Assembly (NCBI GenBank): GCA_009835325.1 | Contig: VXWP01000033.1 | Span: forward strand, 1 to 57,303 | Reading direction: 5' to 3' | DNA: 57,303 nt | Origin: Gemmatimonadota bacterium | Lineage (GTDB): Bacteria; JAAXHH01 | Part shown: positions 23,812 through 36,286 of the stretch, piece by piece | Numbering within the stretch: the stretch's first letter is position 1 | Layout: every line of letters starts with the position of its first letter | Program-made: the position numbers and the translations under genes | Notes under the pieces: generated by a model | Database searches by the model: none | The model's input: the letters and a program-made list of their open reading frames with translations, nothing else | Told to the model about the DNA's origin: nothing

Positions 23812-25104
23812 GTGAACGCCGGACCACCGGAAACACGCACCGTGAATACCACGCCGATCGACAAGCTCGCAGAGACGGACCTCGAGGAAATCCGCAACGA
23901 ACGGGTGTCTTTCGAGCGTACGCCGGACATGCCGACCGAGCACATGATCCTCAATTTCGGTCCCCAGCACCCGGCGACCCACGGGACGCTGCACATGGTG
24001 CTGGAACTGGACGGAGAAAAGGTCGCGGGCGCCACGCCCCATCTCGGCTACCTGCACACCGGTTTCGAAAAACTGGGCGAGTACAGGAGCTACAACCAGT
24101 TCGTCACGCTGACCGACCGGATGAACTACCTTTCGCCCCTGTGCAACAACATCGGCTATACCCACGCGGTCGAAAAGCTGATGGACATCGAGATCACGCC
24201 GCGGTGCCGGAATGTCCGGGTCGCCCTGGCCGAACTCTCCCGCCTCGCCGACCACCTGCTGTGCATCGGCACGGCCGCTCTCGATATCGGGGCCTTCACC
24301 GCCTTCCTGTACGGGTTCCGGGCCCGGGAAGTCCTGTACGACCTGTTCGAGGCGGTTTGCGGCACGCGGCTGACCACCAGCTACACGCGTGTGGGCGGGC
24401 TCCTGCGCGACGTGCCGGAGAATTTCGCGGAAATGGCCAGGGAGTCCGTGGAAGAGACCCTGCGAGCCACCTCGGAAATCGACCGGCTCCTGACCCACAA
24501 CCGCATATGGCGCGACCGGACCGAAGGCGTGGGCGTCCTATCGGCGGAAGACGCCGTTGCCTGGGGCGCCACGGGGCCTGTCCTCAGGGCTTCCGGCGTA
24601 GACTGGGACATCCGGAAGAACGAACCCTATCTCGGTTACGAAGCCTACGATTTCGACATCCCCATCGGCCGCAACGGGGACGTGTATGACCGCTATCTCG
24701 TGCGGATGGAGGAGATCAGGCAGAGTGCGAAGATCGTTCGACAGGCCGTGGCGGACCTGCCTTCGGGACCCGTGAACGCCGACGAGGAACATGCGGTGCT
24801 GCCCGAGAAATCGGAAGTGTACGAATCCATGGAGTCCCTGATCTATCATTTCAAGATGACCATGGAAGGACACGGGCCGACACCGCCGGTGGGCGAGGTG
24901 TACGCCGCCACCGAGGCGCCGAACGGAGAACTCGGGTTCTTCATCGTCAGCGACGGCAGCCGGGAACCTTACCGGATCCGTGTGCGTCCGCCGTCATTCG
25001 TGAACTTTTCCCTATTCCCCATGTTGATCAGGGGGCATATGCTATCGGACGTGGTGGCGATACTGGGCAGCCTGAACGTCATCGCTGGAGAACTGGACCG
25101 CTAG
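23812..25104 (+). CDS. nuoD: NADH-quinone oxidoreductase subunit D
   Basis: The 430-residue 49-kDa-type subunit forms the quinone pocket with NuoB. It has NFGPQHPATHGTLH near the N-terminus, whose His residue faces quinone, then LGYLHTGFEKLGE, DRMNYLSPLCNN and the C-terminal PSFVNFSLFPMLIRGHMLSDVVAILGSLNVIAGELDR, all standard. The start is a GTG at 23812. The gap to nuoE is one base. Confidence 0.97.
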   Translation: MNAGPPETRTVNTTPIDKLAETDLEEIRNERVSFERTPDMPTEHMILNFGPQHPATHGTLHMVLELDGEKVAGATPHLGYLHTGFEKLGEYRSYNQFVTLTDRMNYLSPLCNNIGYTHAVEKLMDIEITPRCRNVRVALAELSRLADHLLCIGTAALDIGAFTAFLYGFRAREVLYDLFEAVCGTRLTTSYTRVGGLLRDVPENFAEMARESVEETLRATSEIDRLLTHNRIWRDRTEGVGVLSAEDAVAWGATGPVLRASGVDWDIRKNEPYLGYEAYDFDIPIGRNGDVYDRYLVRMEEIRQSAKIVRQAVADLPSGPVNADEEHAVLPEKSEVYESMESLIYHFKMTMEGHGPTPPVGEVYAATEAPNGELGFFIVSDGSREPYRIRVRPPSFVNFSLFPMLIRGHMLSDVVAILGSLNVIAGELDR

Positions 25105-25105
25105 A

Positions 25106-25597
25106 ATGGCGACACCGCTCGAATTCACGGACGCGGCGCGGGAACGGGCGGCGGAGATCCTGGACCGCTATCCCGCGGAGTACAGGAAGTCGGCCGTCGT
25201 ACCGCTCCTCCACCTCGCGCAGGAGGAATGGGGGTACGTCTCGCCCGAGGCCATGGCCTGCGTGGCCGGTCTGATCGGCTGCTCGCCCGTCAAGGTCGCG
25301 GAGATCGCGACGTTCTACCCCATGTTCAACAAGGAACCCGTGGGCGAACACGTGCTGGCGGTATGCCATACGCTGCCCTGCGCGCTGACCGGCTGCGGGA
25401 GCGTATTCGATCACCTCTCGGAAAAACTCGGCATCGGGCTGGGCGAGACCACGGAGGACGGCCGGTTCACGCTGAGGAAATCGGAATGCCTCGCGGCCTG
25501 CGACCGGGGCCCCGTGCTCCTGGTCAACCGGCGCCTGCACACCCACGTTACCCCCGAGAAGGTCGACGAAATCCTCGCGGAACTCGATAAGGGTTAA
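25106..25597 (+). CDS. nuoE: NADH-quinone oxidoreductase subunit E
   Basis: The 163-residue thioredoxin-like subunit carries the [2Fe-2S] cluster N1a. Ligands C87, C92, C128 and C132 are present in the C-x4-C and C-x3-C pattern (CHTLPC and ECLAAC). The helical N-terminal part with LHLAQEEWGYVSPEAM is typical. It is followed by nuoF after 4 bases. Together they make the NADH-oxidising module, so this complex uses NADH rather than ferredoxin alone. Confidence 0.97.
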   Translation: MATPLEFTDAARERAAEILDRYPAEYRKSAVVPLLHLAQEEWGYVSPEAMACVAGLIGCSPVKVAEIATFYPMFNKEPVGEHVLAVCHTLPCALTGCGSVFDHLSEKLGIGLGETTEDGRFTLRKSECLAACDRGPVLLVNRRLHTHVTPEKVDEILAELDKG

Positions 25598-25601
25598 GGT
25601 A

Positions 25602-26978
25602 ATGGCCGCACCGATCGAAATCCTGACGGCGCCCCTCCCGGCGGAAACCGATCCCGGCGACATCGACGCCTACCTGGCCGGCGGCGGTTACGGCGCGGTA
25701 CGGAAGGCGCTGAAGTCCATGAGCCAGGCCGAACTGATCGAGGAGATCAACGCCTCGGGGATAAAGGGCCGCGGCGGGGCCGGGTTCTCGACGGGCATGA
25801 AGTGGAACCTGTGCGCCGACCGGTTTCCCCGGTACCTGTGCGCCAACGCGGACGAAAGCGAACCCGGCAGCTTCAAGGACCGGCTCCTGCTGGAGTCGAA
25901 GCCCCACCAGATCATCGAAGGCATGATCATCACCAGCTACGCCCTGGGGATCAACCTGGGATACATCTACATCCGGGGCGAGTTCTTCCAGATCATCGAC
26001 CAGATGGAAGCCGCGCTGGCGGACGCCCGGAAACACGGCTTCCTCGGCGCCGATATCCTGGACACGGGCTACGACCTCGAGTTGTACGTCCATCCGGGCG
26101 CGGGAGCTTACATCTGCGGAGAAGAGACGGGCCTGATCGAATCCCTCGAGGGCAACCGGCCCTACCCCCGGCTGAAGCCGCCCTATTTCCCCGCCGCCAT
26201 CGGGCTCTGGGGCCAGCCCACGATCGTCAACAACGTGGAGACCATGGCCCAGATAACCACCATCGTCGACATGGGCGCGGAAGCCTACAAGCAAATCGGT
26301 TCGGAGGAGGATACGACCGGACCCCGGCTGTTCGGCCTGTGCGGCCACGTGAAGAAACCCGGCATCTACGAGTACGATTCCGATATTACGCTGCGGGAGC
26401 TGATCTACGACGCGGCCGGCGGCATCCGGGACGGCAACCGGCTGAAGGGTGTCATTCCGGGCGGCATCTCGGCGCCGATCCTGACGCCGGAAGAGATCGA
26501 CACGCCCATGGGCTTTGGCGCCCTGGGCAAGCTGGGATCCATGGGCGGTACCGGCGGGATCATCGTGATGGACGAGACCACCAGCATGGTGGACGCCCTG
26601 CTCAACGCATCCTCCTTCGCCGCCCACGAGTCCTGCGGCCAGTGCACGCCCTGCCGCGAGGGGGTGCCATGGATGAACGACATCCTGCGGCGTATCCGCA
26701 ATGGCCAGGGCAGGGACGAGGACCTGGACCTGCTGCTCGACATCTGCAAGCAGATCCACGGCCACACCGTCTGCGTCTTCGGCCAGGCGCCGGGCGTCTG
26801 GCCCGTGCGCACCATTCTCGTCAAGTACTGGCCCGAGTTCAGGGCCTGCATCGAACGGAAGGAACTGGTCGTCCCGCCCCTGGAGGAATCCTTTCTGCGG
26901 CCCGATCAGTATGAGCACATTCCACCCGTACCCGGCAATTTCCGGCTGAAGACCGAAGAAGCCGATGCCGCCGGATGA
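25602..26978 (+). CDS. nuoF: NADH-quinone oxidoreductase subunit F
   Basis: The 458-residue subunit binds NADH and FMN and cluster N3. The nucleotide site GRGGAGFSTGMKW, the CANADESEPGSFKDR segment and the FMN loop YICGEETGLIESLEG are all present. The N3 ligands are C345, C348 and C351 in SCGQCTPCREG, plus C391 in HTVCVFG. It overlaps no neighbour; the likely nuoG start lies 8 bases beyond the stop. Confidence 0.97.
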   Translation: MAAPIEILTAPLPAETDPGDIDAYLAGGGYGAVRKALKSMSQAELIEEINASGIKGRGGAGFSTGMKWNLCADRFPRYLCANADESEPGSFKDRLLLESKPHQIIEGMIITSYALGINLGYIYIRGEFFQIIDQMEAALADARKHGFLGADILDTGYDLELYVHPGAGAYICGEETGLIESLEGNRPYPRLKPPYFPAAIGLWGQPTIVNNVETMAQITTIVDMGAEAYKQIGSEEDTTGPRLFGLCGHVKKPGIYEYDSDITLRELIYDAAGGIRDGNRLKGVIPGGISAPILTPEEIDTPMGFGALGKLGSMGGTGGIIVMDETTSMVDALLNASSFAAHESCGQCTPCREGVPWMNDILRRIRNGQGRDEDLDLLLDICKQIHGHTVCVFGQAPGVWPVRTILVKYWPEFRACIERKELVVPPLEESFLRPDQYEHIPPVPGNFRLKTEEADAAG

Positions 26979-26985
26979 GCAGACC

Positions 26986-28596
26986 ATGGCAACCATTACC
27001 ATAGACGAAAAGCAATACACCGTGGAGGAAGGCCGCAACCTTATCGACGCGGCGGCGGACCTGGGCATCGACATCCCCCATTTCTGCTATCACCCCGGCC
27101 TGGCGCCGGACGGCAACTGCCGGATGTGCCTGACCGAGATGGAGATCCGGCCCGGGCAGTTCGGCATCGTCACCTCGTGCACGATACGGATCAAGGACGG
27201 GATGAATTTCCGGTTCAATTCCCCGGCGGTGCTGGACAACCGGAAGGGGATCATGGAGTTCCTGCTCATCAACCACCCCCTTGACTGTCCCTGGTGCGAC
27301 CAGGCGGGGGAGTGCAAGCTGCAGGACCATTCCTTCGACCACGGCCGGGGCCACAGCCGGTTCGTCGAGACCAAGCGCGTACCGCCGAAGAAAGACCTCG
27401 GACCGCACATCACGCTGTACACGACGCGCTGCATCCTGTGCCAGCGCTGCACCCGCTTTTGCGACGAGATCACCGGAACTTCGGAACTCGGCGTCGTCCA
27501 GATGGGCAGCAAGTCCGAGATCGCGACCTTCGAAGACGTTCCCCTGGACAACAAGATGTCGGCGAACGTGGCGGACATCTGTCCCGTGGGCGCCCTGGTC
27601 ACCAAGGACTTCCTCTACAAGCCCCGCATCTGGCATTACGACAAGGTGGATACCCTCTGCCCGGGATGCGCCACGGGATGCAACACCACGCTGGAAGTCA
27701 TGCACCAGAAGATCTACCGGACCAAACCTCGTTACAACGAGGCGGTAAACGGGTACTGGATGTGCGACGAAGGGCGGTTCTGCTACCACGGCTGGCAGGA
27801 CGCGGACCGGCTGACGGCGCCGCTGATGCGGGTAGACGGTGAACTCGGGCAGGCCACATGGCCCGATGCCATGGACGCGGCCGTCAGCGGCATCCGGACC
27901 GTCCTGGACGGTGAAGGGGATTCCGCCATGGGGGTGGTCGGATCGTCCATGGCGACCAACGAGGAGAACTACCTGCTGCGAAAAATGGCCGTGGAGGCCT
28001 TCGGGTCGCCGCGGACCGGCCTCGACCGCAAGCCCGATGGAGAAGCGTGGACGTCGAAAAGCGGATTCCACATCGACGCGGACAAGACGCCCAACACCCG
28101 GGGTGCCCGCGACATGCTCGGCGCCGGCTCGCTGGAGGATATCCTGCGGGGTATCGGTGACGGCTCGATCCGGGGGCTCTACGTACTGGGCGGCGACATC
28201 GGCCGGACCCTGTCGACGGCGGAGGCGGAGGCCTTCCGCAAGCTCGAATTCCTGGTGGTGCACGACGTGTATCGTTCCGACCTCGCCGAACTGGCCGACG
28301 TGGTCTTCCCCGGGGCGATTCCCTTCGAGAAGAACGGGACCATGACCAATGCGCAGGGCCGCGTACAGCGGCTGGGCCCCGCCTTCCCGCCGCCCGGCGG
28401 CGCGCGGGAGGACGGCGCGATTCTCCGGTACGTGGGACAGCGCATGGGCGTCGAACTGGGCGGGACGGACCCCGCCGGCGTCCTGGAAGAAATCGCCGGA
28501 AATGTGGAAGGATACGCGGGACTCACCTATGACCTGATCGGCGATCAGGGCGCCATGACGGGCGGCGAAGGGCCGTCCGAGGCCGCGGGAGGTTAG
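26986..28596 (+). CDS. nuoG: NADH-quinone oxidoreductase subunit G, short form with N7 cluster motif
   Basis: The 536-residue subunit has the [2Fe-2S] N1b site (CYHPGLAPDGNCRMC), the N5 and N4 sites (CPWCDQAGEC, CILCQRCTRFC and ICPVGALV), and an additional C225-x2-C228-x3-C232-x27-C260 that matches the N7 [4Fe-4S] motif known from E. coli and Thermus. It is much shorter than the E. coli form (about 900 residues): only part of the molybdopterin-oxidoreductase-like domain remains, seen in YVLGGDIGRTLS and ADVVFPGAIPFEKNGTMTNAQGRVQ. ATG 26986 begins the conserved ferredoxin-like domain; an upstream ATG at 26965 overlaps nuoF. No frameshift is evident, so the short form appears natural. Confidence 0.95.
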   Translation: MATITIDEKQYTVEEGRNLIDAAADLGIDIPHFCYHPGLAPDGNCRMCLTEMEIRPGQFGIVTSCTIRIKDGMNFRFNSPAVLDNRKGIMEFLLINHPLDCPWCDQAGECKLQDHSFDHGRGHSRFVETKRVPPKKDLGPHITLYTTRCILCQRCTRFCDEITGTSELGVVQMGSKSEIATFEDVPLDNKMSANVADICPVGALVTKDFLYKPRIWHYDKVDTLCPGCATGCNTTLEVMHQKIYRTKPRYNEAVNGYWMCDEGRFCYHGWQDADRLTAPLMRVDGELGQATWPDAMDAAVSGIRTVLDGEGDSAMGVVGSSMATNEENYLLRKMAVEAFGSPRTGLDRKPDGEAWTSKSGFHIDADKTPNTRGARDMLGAGSLEDILRGIGDGSIRGLYVLGGDIGRTLSTAEAEAFRKLEFLVVHDVYRSDLAELADVVFPGAIPFEKNGTMTNAQGRVQRLGPAFPPPGGAREDGAILRYVGQRMGVELGGTDPAGVLEEIAGNVEGYAGLTYDLIGDQGAMTGGEGPSEAAGG

Positions 28597-28600
28597 TGGA

Positions 28601-29659
28601 TTGGTCGTGGACCCCATGATCCTGGAAGGCGCCATTGCCCTGGTCAAAATCGGCATCCTGCTGGGGGTGGTGTTCACCACCGTTGCCTACCTCACCTTCA
28701 TGGAACGCCGGGTAAGCGCCCTGATCCAGGACCGGCTCGGTCCCAACCGCGTCGGTCCCATGGGTCTGCTGCAGCCGCTGGCCGACGGGATCAAGTTCAT
28801 GTGGAAGGAAGAGTTCATCCCGTCAAGTGCCGACCGGAAGCTCTTCGCCGTCGCGCCGGCCCTGATCCTCGTGCCGGCCCTGCTGATCTTCGCCGTGATC
28901 CCCATAGGCGGCGAAGTGACCATCCCCGCCTTCACCCTCTTCGGTCTGCAGATCCAGGAGACGACGACCACGCTGCAGATCATCGATCTCAACGTCGGAA
29001 TTCTGTACATCCTGGGCATGACCTCCATCGCGGTGTACGGGATCGCCCTGGGGGGATGGAGCGCCAACAACAAGTTCACCCTGCTGGGCGGGATCCGGTC
29101 GTCGGCGCAGATGATCAGCTACGAACTGTCGCTGGGCCTGTCCATCGTCGGCATCCTCATGCTCACGGGGTCGCTCCAGATGAGCAAGATCGTCGCGGCG
29201 CAGGACGGATTCCTCGACTGGTTCATCTTCCGCCAGCCGCTGGCCTTCGTCATCTTCGTCATCGCGGCCTTCGCCGAAAACAACCGCCTGCCCTTCGACC
29301 TGGTGGAGTGCGAGCAGGAACTCGTAGGCGGTTACCACACCGAATATAGCAGCATGCGTTTTTCCATGTTCATGATCTCGGAATACGCCAGCATGATCGC
29401 GGCCTCCGCCCTGATGGCAACCCTCTTCTTCGGCGGGTGGCACATGCCCTTCGAGGACCAGGTCGGCCCGGGACTGGTCACCCTGTACCAGGTGGCCGGG
29501 TTCCTGCTCAAGACGGGATTCTTCCTCTTCGTCTATATCTGGGTGAGGTGGTCGCTGCCGCGTTTCAGGTACGACCAGCTGATGGCGATCGGTTGGAAGG
29601 TGCTGCTGCCGCTGGCCCTGTTGAACGTCGTAGTCACCGGAATCTGGATGCTGGTCTGA
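28601..29659 (+). CDS. nuoH: NADH-quinone oxidoreductase subunit H
   Basis: The 352-residue membrane subunit links the quinone site to the proton-pumping arm. It has about eight transmembrane helices and the conserved loops FMERRVSALIQDRLGPNRVGP and ENNRLPFDLVECEQELVGGYHTEYS. A TTG at 28601 is the likely start, with GGAGG 8 bases upstream; GTG 28607 and ATG 28616 are alternatives. The gap to nuoG is 4 bases. Confidence 0.96.
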   Translation: MVVDPMILEGAIALVKIGILLGVVFTTVAYLTFMERRVSALIQDRLGPNRVGPMGLLQPLADGIKFMWKEEFIPSSADRKLFAVAPALILVPALLIFAVIPIGGEVTIPAFTLFGLQIQETTTTLQIIDLNVGILYILGMTSIAVYGIALGGWSANNKFTLLGGIRSSAQMISYELSLGLSIVGILMLTGSLQMSKIVAAQDGFLDWFIFRQPLAFVIFVIAAFAENNRLPFDLVECEQELVGGYHTEYSSMRFSMFMISEYASMIAASALMATLFFGGWHMPFEDQVGPGLVTLYQVAGFLLKTGFFLFVYIWVRWSLPRFRYDQLMAIGWKVLLPLALLNVVVTGIWMLV

Positions 29660-29675
29660 TTGGGGAGTGTGATCC

Positions 29676-30245
29676 ATGGCAATCATTGTTGAAGCGCGCA
29701 AGATGACCCTGGCGGAGCGGCTTTACCTTCCCGCGGTGATCAAGGGCATGCTCCTGACCCTCGCGCACCTCTTCAGGAAGAAGGTCACCATGCAGTACCC
29801 GGAGGTGCAGAAGATCCTGCCGCCCGGATACCGCGGCGCCCACCGGCTAAACAAGGACGAGCAGGACCGGGTCAAGTGCGTGGCCTGCGAGATGTGCGCC
29901 GTGGCCTGTCCCGCCGACTGCATCACCATCGAAGGCATGGAGACGGAATGGAACGACCGGGAGAAGATCCCCCGCACGTTCCAGATCGACATGCTCCGGT
30001 GCATTTTCTGCGGCATGTGCGTGGAAGCCTGTCCCGAAGACGCCATCGACATGACGGACGACATCGAACTCGTGGCCACGTCGCGGGAGGAGATGATCTG
30101 GGACCGGGAACGCCTGCTGAAGAACTACGATGAAACCAAAGATCAGGAGGGCACGCTGGGCCAGGTCCTTCGAAAGAGCCGGGAGGCCTTCACGCGCCCC
30201 CGGGGAGATCAGCTTCCCGACCCGGGTGGTCCGGGCGGTCATTGA
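29676..30245 (+). CDS. nuoI: NADH-quinone oxidoreductase subunit I
   Basis: The 189-residue subunit carries two [4Fe-4S] clusters, N6a and N6b. Ligands are C68, C71, C74, C78 in CVACEMCAVACP and C109, C112, C115, C119 in CIFCGMCVEACP. A hydrophobic N-terminal segment would anchor it at the membrane. The C-terminal 30 residues are a variable Pro/Gly-rich tail. Confidence 0.97.
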   Translation: MAIIVEARKMTLAERLYLPAVIKGMLLTLAHLFRKKVTMQYPEVQKILPPGYRGAHRLNKDEQDRVKCVACEMCAVACPADCITIEGMETEWNDREKIPRTFQIDMLRCIFCGMCVEACPEDAIDMTDDIELVATSREEMIWDRERLLKNYDETKDQEGTLGQVLRKSREAFTRPRGDQLPDPGGPGGH

Positions 30246-30274
30246 GCGGCCGGGGACCGCCCCGACGAGATGCC

Positions 30275-30790
30275 ATGGAACTCTACTTCTTTCTTTTTTT
30301 CGCCATTGTAGCCGTCGCGAGCAGCGTGGCCATGATCCTGCAGCGCAACCCGATCTACTGCGTGCTGCTGCTCATCATGGTCATGATATCCATCGCCGGC
30401 CTGTACCTGATGCTGGACGCCCAGTTCGTCGCGATCATACAGATCGTCGTGTATGCCGGCGCCATCATGGTCCTCTTCCTCTTCGTTATCATGCTGCTGA
30501 ACCTGAGCCGCGAGGAGGGCGGGGTGTTTCGCATCCAGAAACCGCTGGCCGTACTCCTGGCCGCGCTGCTGTTCCTGCCTGTGGCGGCCATGATCATGTC
30601 CTATGCGAGCGGCGGAACGACCCCTCCGGCGGATGGCGGCGGAAACGGATTCGGCGAGGTGGAACAGATCGGAACGCTGTTGTTCACGAAATACCTGCTG
30701 CCCGTGGAGATCGCGGCCGTGCTCCTGCTGATCGCCATCGTGGGCGCCGTGGTACTTACGCGCAAGGGCACCGTTTCCGTGGGCGAGTGA
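30275..30790 (+). CDS. nuoJ: NADH-quinone oxidoreductase subunit J
   Basis: The 171-residue membrane subunit has five predicted helices and the conserved IIQIVVYAGAIMVLFLFVIMLLN helix 3 containing the pi-bulge region. ATG 30275 (MELYFF) was chosen; an open extension to 30242 overlaps the nuoI stop and has no conserved residues. A Gly/Pro/Asp-rich insert lies before the last helix, near TTPPADGGG. Confidence 0.95.
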   Translation: MELYFFLFFAIVAVASSVAMILQRNPIYCVLLLIMVMISIAGLYLMLDAQFVAIIQIVVYAGAIMVLFLFVIMLLNLSREEGGVFRIQKPLAVLLAALLFLPVAAMIMSYASGGTTPPADGGGNGFGEVEQIGTLLFTKYLLPVEIAAVLLLIAIVGAVVLTRKGTVSVGE

Positions 30791-30820
30791 GGGGCTGACC
30801 GTGCCGGAGTCGACGAAGCC

Positions 30821-31123
30821 ATGATCCCTGTCACCTATTACCTGGTCCTGAGTGCCGTGCTCTTCCTGGTCGGCGCCACCGGCGTGCTGGTTCGGCGGAA
30901 CGCTATCATTGTGCTGATGGGCATCGAGTTGATGCTCAACGGGGCCAATCTCTCTTTCGTGGCCTTTGCCCGGCAGTTCGGCATGGCCGACGGCCACATC
31001 TACGTGTTTTTGGTGATAACCGTGGCGGCTGCCGAAGTGGCTATCGGCCTGGCCCTGGTGATCCTGCTGTTCCGCAACCGCGGAACGGTCAACATCGACG
31101 AGGTCCGGTCCCTGCGCTGGTAG
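30821..31123 (+). CDS. nuoK: NADH-quinone oxidoreductase subunit K
   Basis: The 100-residue membrane subunit has three helices, and the two buried Glu residues used for proton translocation are visible in [12 protein letters not shown] and [12 protein letters not shown]. Length is standard. Confidence 0.97.
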   Translation: MIPVTYYLVLSAVLFLVGATGVLVRRNAIIVLMGIELMLNGANLSFVAFARQFGMADGHIYVFLVITVAAAEVAIGLALVILLFRNRGTVNIDEVRSLRW

Positions 31124-31162
31124 CGGTTTAGGCCGGCCAGCCCAGGACCCTTAGTTAACCCC

Positions 31163-33088
<1,926 letters not shown>

Positions 33089-33127
33089 CCCGGGACCGCA
33101 ACCCCGAAGGAATCGAAGGTACTGTAC

Positions 33128-34708
33128 ATGACGGAACTGCCTTTCCTGTCCCTCATCATCTGGCTGCCGGTCGTGGGCGCCGTCCTGCTCCTCTTCGTCA
33201 AAGGGGACACGGCCGCCCGGTGGGTGGGATTCGGCGTTTCGGCCCTGGTGCTCGTCCTCTTCGCGGTCTGCTTTGGCGCTTTCAAGGCGCACCTGGGCGA
33301 ACCGCAGTTCGTGGAGCGCATGCCCTGGATCGAATCCCTGGGCGTGTCCTATCACGTAGGGGCGGACGGTATCAGCATCCTCCTCGCCGGGATCACCGCG
33401 CTCATGTGGCCCCTGGCCTTGCTCGGCACCTGGACGATCGTAAGCGAGCGGATCCGGGCCTACCAGGTTTTCATGCTGCTGATGGAAACCACCCTGATGG
33501 GCGTGTTCTTCTCCCTCGACCTGTTCCTGTTCTTCCTCTTCTGGGAAGGCATGCTGATCCCCATGTACTTCCTGATCGGCATCTGGGGTTATGAAAACAG
33601 CGCGCGGGCGGCCCTGAAATTCTTCCTGTTCGCCGTCTTCGGCAGCCTGCTCATGCTGGCCGCGGTCATCACCCTGGCCTTTCTCCACCACCAGGCCCAT
33701 GACGTCCTCACCTTCGAGATGGCGGCGCTTTACCAGCTGTCCATACCGCCGGAGGTCCAGTTCTGGCTCGCCCTCGCCTTCATCGCCGCCTTCGCGGTGA
33801 AGGTGCCCATGGTGCCCTTTCACACGTGGCTGCCCGATGCCATCGTCCTCGCCGTGGTGCTCGTCAAGATGGCGGCCTACGGGTTCATACGCCTGACCCT
33901 TCCGCTGTTCCCCGATGCCCTTACCGAGCTGGCACCCCTGATGTGCGCCGTGGCGGCGGCCGGTATCGTCTACGGCGCCCTGATCGCCCTGGCGCAACGG
34001 GATATCCGGCGGATGATCGCCTATTCGACGATCAGTCACGCGGGGTTCGTCGTGCTGGGCGTATTCGCCCTGAACCAGCACGGCATACAGGGCGCGGTCG
34101 TGCACATCGTCAGCCTGGCGCTGTCCACGGGCGGACTGTTTCTGGCCGCCATGATGCTCGTCCAGCGTCGGAATACCTGGGACATGGAAGCATATGGCGG
34201 GTTGTGGCACACGATTCCGGTGTTCTCCGCTTTCCTGCTCGTGTTTACCCTGGCCTCCGTGGGCCTGCCGGGCCTGAGCAGTTTCGTCGGAGAGTTTCTC
34301 ATACTGGTCGGCGTGTTCCAGCAGAACATCCTGATCGCGGCCGTCGCGGCCACGGGGATCATCCTGGCGGCCGTCTACATGCTCAGGATGTACCGCAAGG
34401 TGGTCTTCGGCCCGTTGACTCGGGAGGAGAACCGGGGGATCAGGGACCTGTCGTTCCGGGAGACGGCCGTGCTTGCCTGCATGACGCTGTTCATTATCTG
34501 GATCGGGGTGTATCCCAATCCTTTCTTGAGGACCATGGAGGCTTCGGTGCAGAAGCTGCTGGTCCAGACCCACCGTCTCGCCGAAACGCCTCCGGCCGGG
34601 ATGGTCCCTTCGACCATCGAATCGATGGCGATGCCGGCGGATCCGGCCGGCCCGGGTGATCCGGCCGGCCTCGATGCCAACCCTGAAACCAGCCAGGATA
34701 CGCGATGA
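33128..34708 (+). CDS. nuoM: NADH-quinone oxidoreductase subunit M
   Basis: The 526-residue antiporter-like proton channel subunit has the conserved Glu in [23 protein letters not shown] and the Lys in [14 protein letters not shown], with [13 protein letters not shown] in the second half. The C-terminal 40 residues are a variable Pro/Ala/Asp-rich tail. Its stop overlaps the nuoN start by 4 bases (ATGA). Confidence 0.97.
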   Translation: MTELPFLSLIIWLPVVGAVLLLFVKGDTAARWVGFGVSALVLVLFAVCFGAFKAHLGEPQFVERMPWIESLGVSYHVGADGISILLAGITALMWPLALLGTWTIVSERIRAYQVFMLLMETTLMGVFFSLDLFLFFLFWEGMLIPMYFLIGIWGYENSARAALKFFLFAVFGSLLMLAAVITLAFLHHQAHDVLTFEMAALYQLSIPPEVQFWLALAFIAAFAVKVPMVPFHTWLPDAIVLAVVLVKMAAYGFIRLTLPLFPDALTELAPLMCAVAAAGIVYGALIALAQRDIRRMIAYSTISHAGFVVLGVFALNQHGIQGAVVHIVSLALSTGGLFLAAMMLVQRRNTWDMEAYGGLWHTIPVFSAFLLVFTLASVGLPGLSSFVGEFLILVGVFQQNILIAAVAATGIILAAVYMLRMYRKVVFGPLTREENRGIRDLSFRETAVLACMTLFIIWIGVYPNPFLRTMEASVQKLLVQTHRLAETPPAGMVPSTIESMAMPADPAGPGDPAGLDANPETSQDTR

Positions 34709-36171
34709 ATACGGCCCTGCCCGCCATAAACCTCTACGCCGTGTTGCCGCAGATCGTGCTCGTGTCCGCCGCGACCGTGGTCCTGATCGTCGGCCTGTTC
34801 GAACGGTTTCGCAAGGGGATCCCTTATCTTTCCCTGCTGCTCCTGGCGGTATCCGGCGTCTTTGCCGTGAACCAGCTGGGCCGGGCACCCGTCGCCTTCT
34901 CGGATACGTCGCCCATGATGGTGATGGACGACTTCAGCCTGGTGGCCACCCTGGTGTTCATCGCCGGCGCCATCTTGACCGTGTTGGTCTCCATCTCCTA
35001 TGCCGAAGCCCGTTCCATCGACCGCGGGGAGTACTATGCGCTGCTCATCTACGCCGTGTCCGGCATGAGCATGATGGCGGCGAGCACGGACCTCTTCACC
35101 TTTTTCCTGGGTCTGGAAGTTCTCTCCATTTCGCTTTACGTGCTGATCGGATTCGAACAGCGGGACGCCGGATCGAACGAAGGAGCGCTGAAGTACTTCC
35201 TGCTGGGCGCTTTCGCCAGCGGATTCATTCTTTACGGCATGGCCCTGCTCTACGGCGCGAGCGGCAGCACGGAGTACGAGGCCATCGCGCGCACGCTGGG
35301 CGAGGAGCGCGGTGACGCCGTGAATCTCCTCCTGCTCGGCGGATTGGGCCTGCTCCTGGTCGGGATCGGTTTCAAGATCTCCATGGTCCCGTTCCACGCC
35401 TGGACGCCGGACGTGTACCAGGGCGCGCCGACGCCTGTCGCGGCTTTTCTGTCCACCGGTTCCAAGGCGGCCGCCTTCGTGGTGTTGATCCGGCTGCTCG
35501 GTTCGGTTTTTCCCGGCCTTCAGATGGAGTGGATCCCGCTGATCTCGGTGCTGGCGGTCCTCACGATCGCCGTCGGCAACGTCGTGGCGCTGGTTCAGAC
35601 GAACCTGAAGAGACTGCTGGCCTACTCGAGCATCGCCCATGCCGGCTACATGCTGCTGCCGCTCATGGCCGACAGCCAGGACGGCAGTGCGAGCATCGTC
35701 TTCTACCTGATCGTGTACACGGCGATGAATCTGGGCGCCTTCGGGGTGTTGGCCGTGCTTGCCGCCCGCGGGATTCCCTGCGCGACCATGGACGACCTGG
35801 CCGGCCTGGGAAGCCGCCGTCCGCTCGTCGCCGCGGTCATGGCCGTGGTCATGTTTTCCCTGGCCGGCATACCGCCCACGGCCGGGTTCATGGCCAAGTT
35901 CTACCTCTTCAGTGCGCTGGTATACGGAGGATACGTGGAACTGGCCGTGATCGGCCTGCTATTCAGCGGCGTGTCGTTGTACTACTACCTTCGCGTCGTG
36001 GTATGGATGTACATGCGGCCCGCGGCCGAAGCGCCGGCCGAAGCCGCCGGCCACCTGTCCTACAGCGGCATGACCGCGCTTTGCCTCTCCGCCCTGGCCA
36101 TCCTGGCTGTGGGCGTTTTCCCCTCCGTATTGCTTCAACTGGCCGAGCGGGCAGTCATGACGCTGCCGTAA
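34705..36171 (+). CDS. nuoN: NADH-quinone oxidoreductase subunit N
   Basis: The 488-residue antiporter-like subunit completes the membrane arm. Diagnostic parts are [20 protein letters not shown] with the channel Glu, [29 protein letters not shown] with the channel Lys, and [15 protein letters not shown]. It is the last nuo gene; a new promoter-like sequence follows within 51 bases of the stop. Confidence 0.97.
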   Translation: MNTALPAINLYAVLPQIVLVSAATVVLIVGLFERFRKGIPYLSLLLLAVSGVFAVNQLGRAPVAFSDTSPMMVMDDFSLVATLVFIAGAILTVLVSISYAEARSIDRGEYYALLIYAVSGMSMMAASTDLFTFFLGLEVLSISLYVLIGFEQRDAGSNEGALKYFLLGAFASGFILYGMALLYGASGSTEYEAIARTLGEERGDAVNLLLLGGLGLLLVGIGFKISMVPFHAWTPDVYQGAPTPVAAFLSTGSKAAAFVVLIRLLGSVFPGLQMEWIPLISVLAVLTIAVGNVVALVQTNLKRLLAYSSIAHAGYMLLPLMADSQDGSASIVFYLIVYTAMNLGAFGVLAVLAARGIPCATMDDLAGLGSRRPLVAAVMAVVMFSLAGIPPTAGFMAKFYLFSALVYGGYVELAVIGLLFSGVSLYYYLRVVVWMYMRPAAEAPAEAAGHLSYSGMTALCLSALAILAVGVFPSVLLQLAERAVMTLP

Positions 36172-36221
36172 GCCTGGCCGTTCCGCCGTTTCCACCCATG
36201 GGCCGGCATCGGCGAATTGGG

Positions 36222-36250
36222 TTGACTTCCGGACGGTTTCACGCCATATA
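36222..36250 (+). promoter_or_regulatory. promoter of the polyprenyl synthase gene
   Basis: TTGACT at 36222-36227, a 17-base spacer and CATATA at 36245-36250 (or TATATT at 36247-36252 with a 19-base spacer) resemble the other promoters in the window. The putative start codon is 48 bases downstream. Confidence 0.45.
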
Positions 36251-36286
36251 TTCAGGTATTTCAGCGGGCGCCAACGCCAGCCAACC

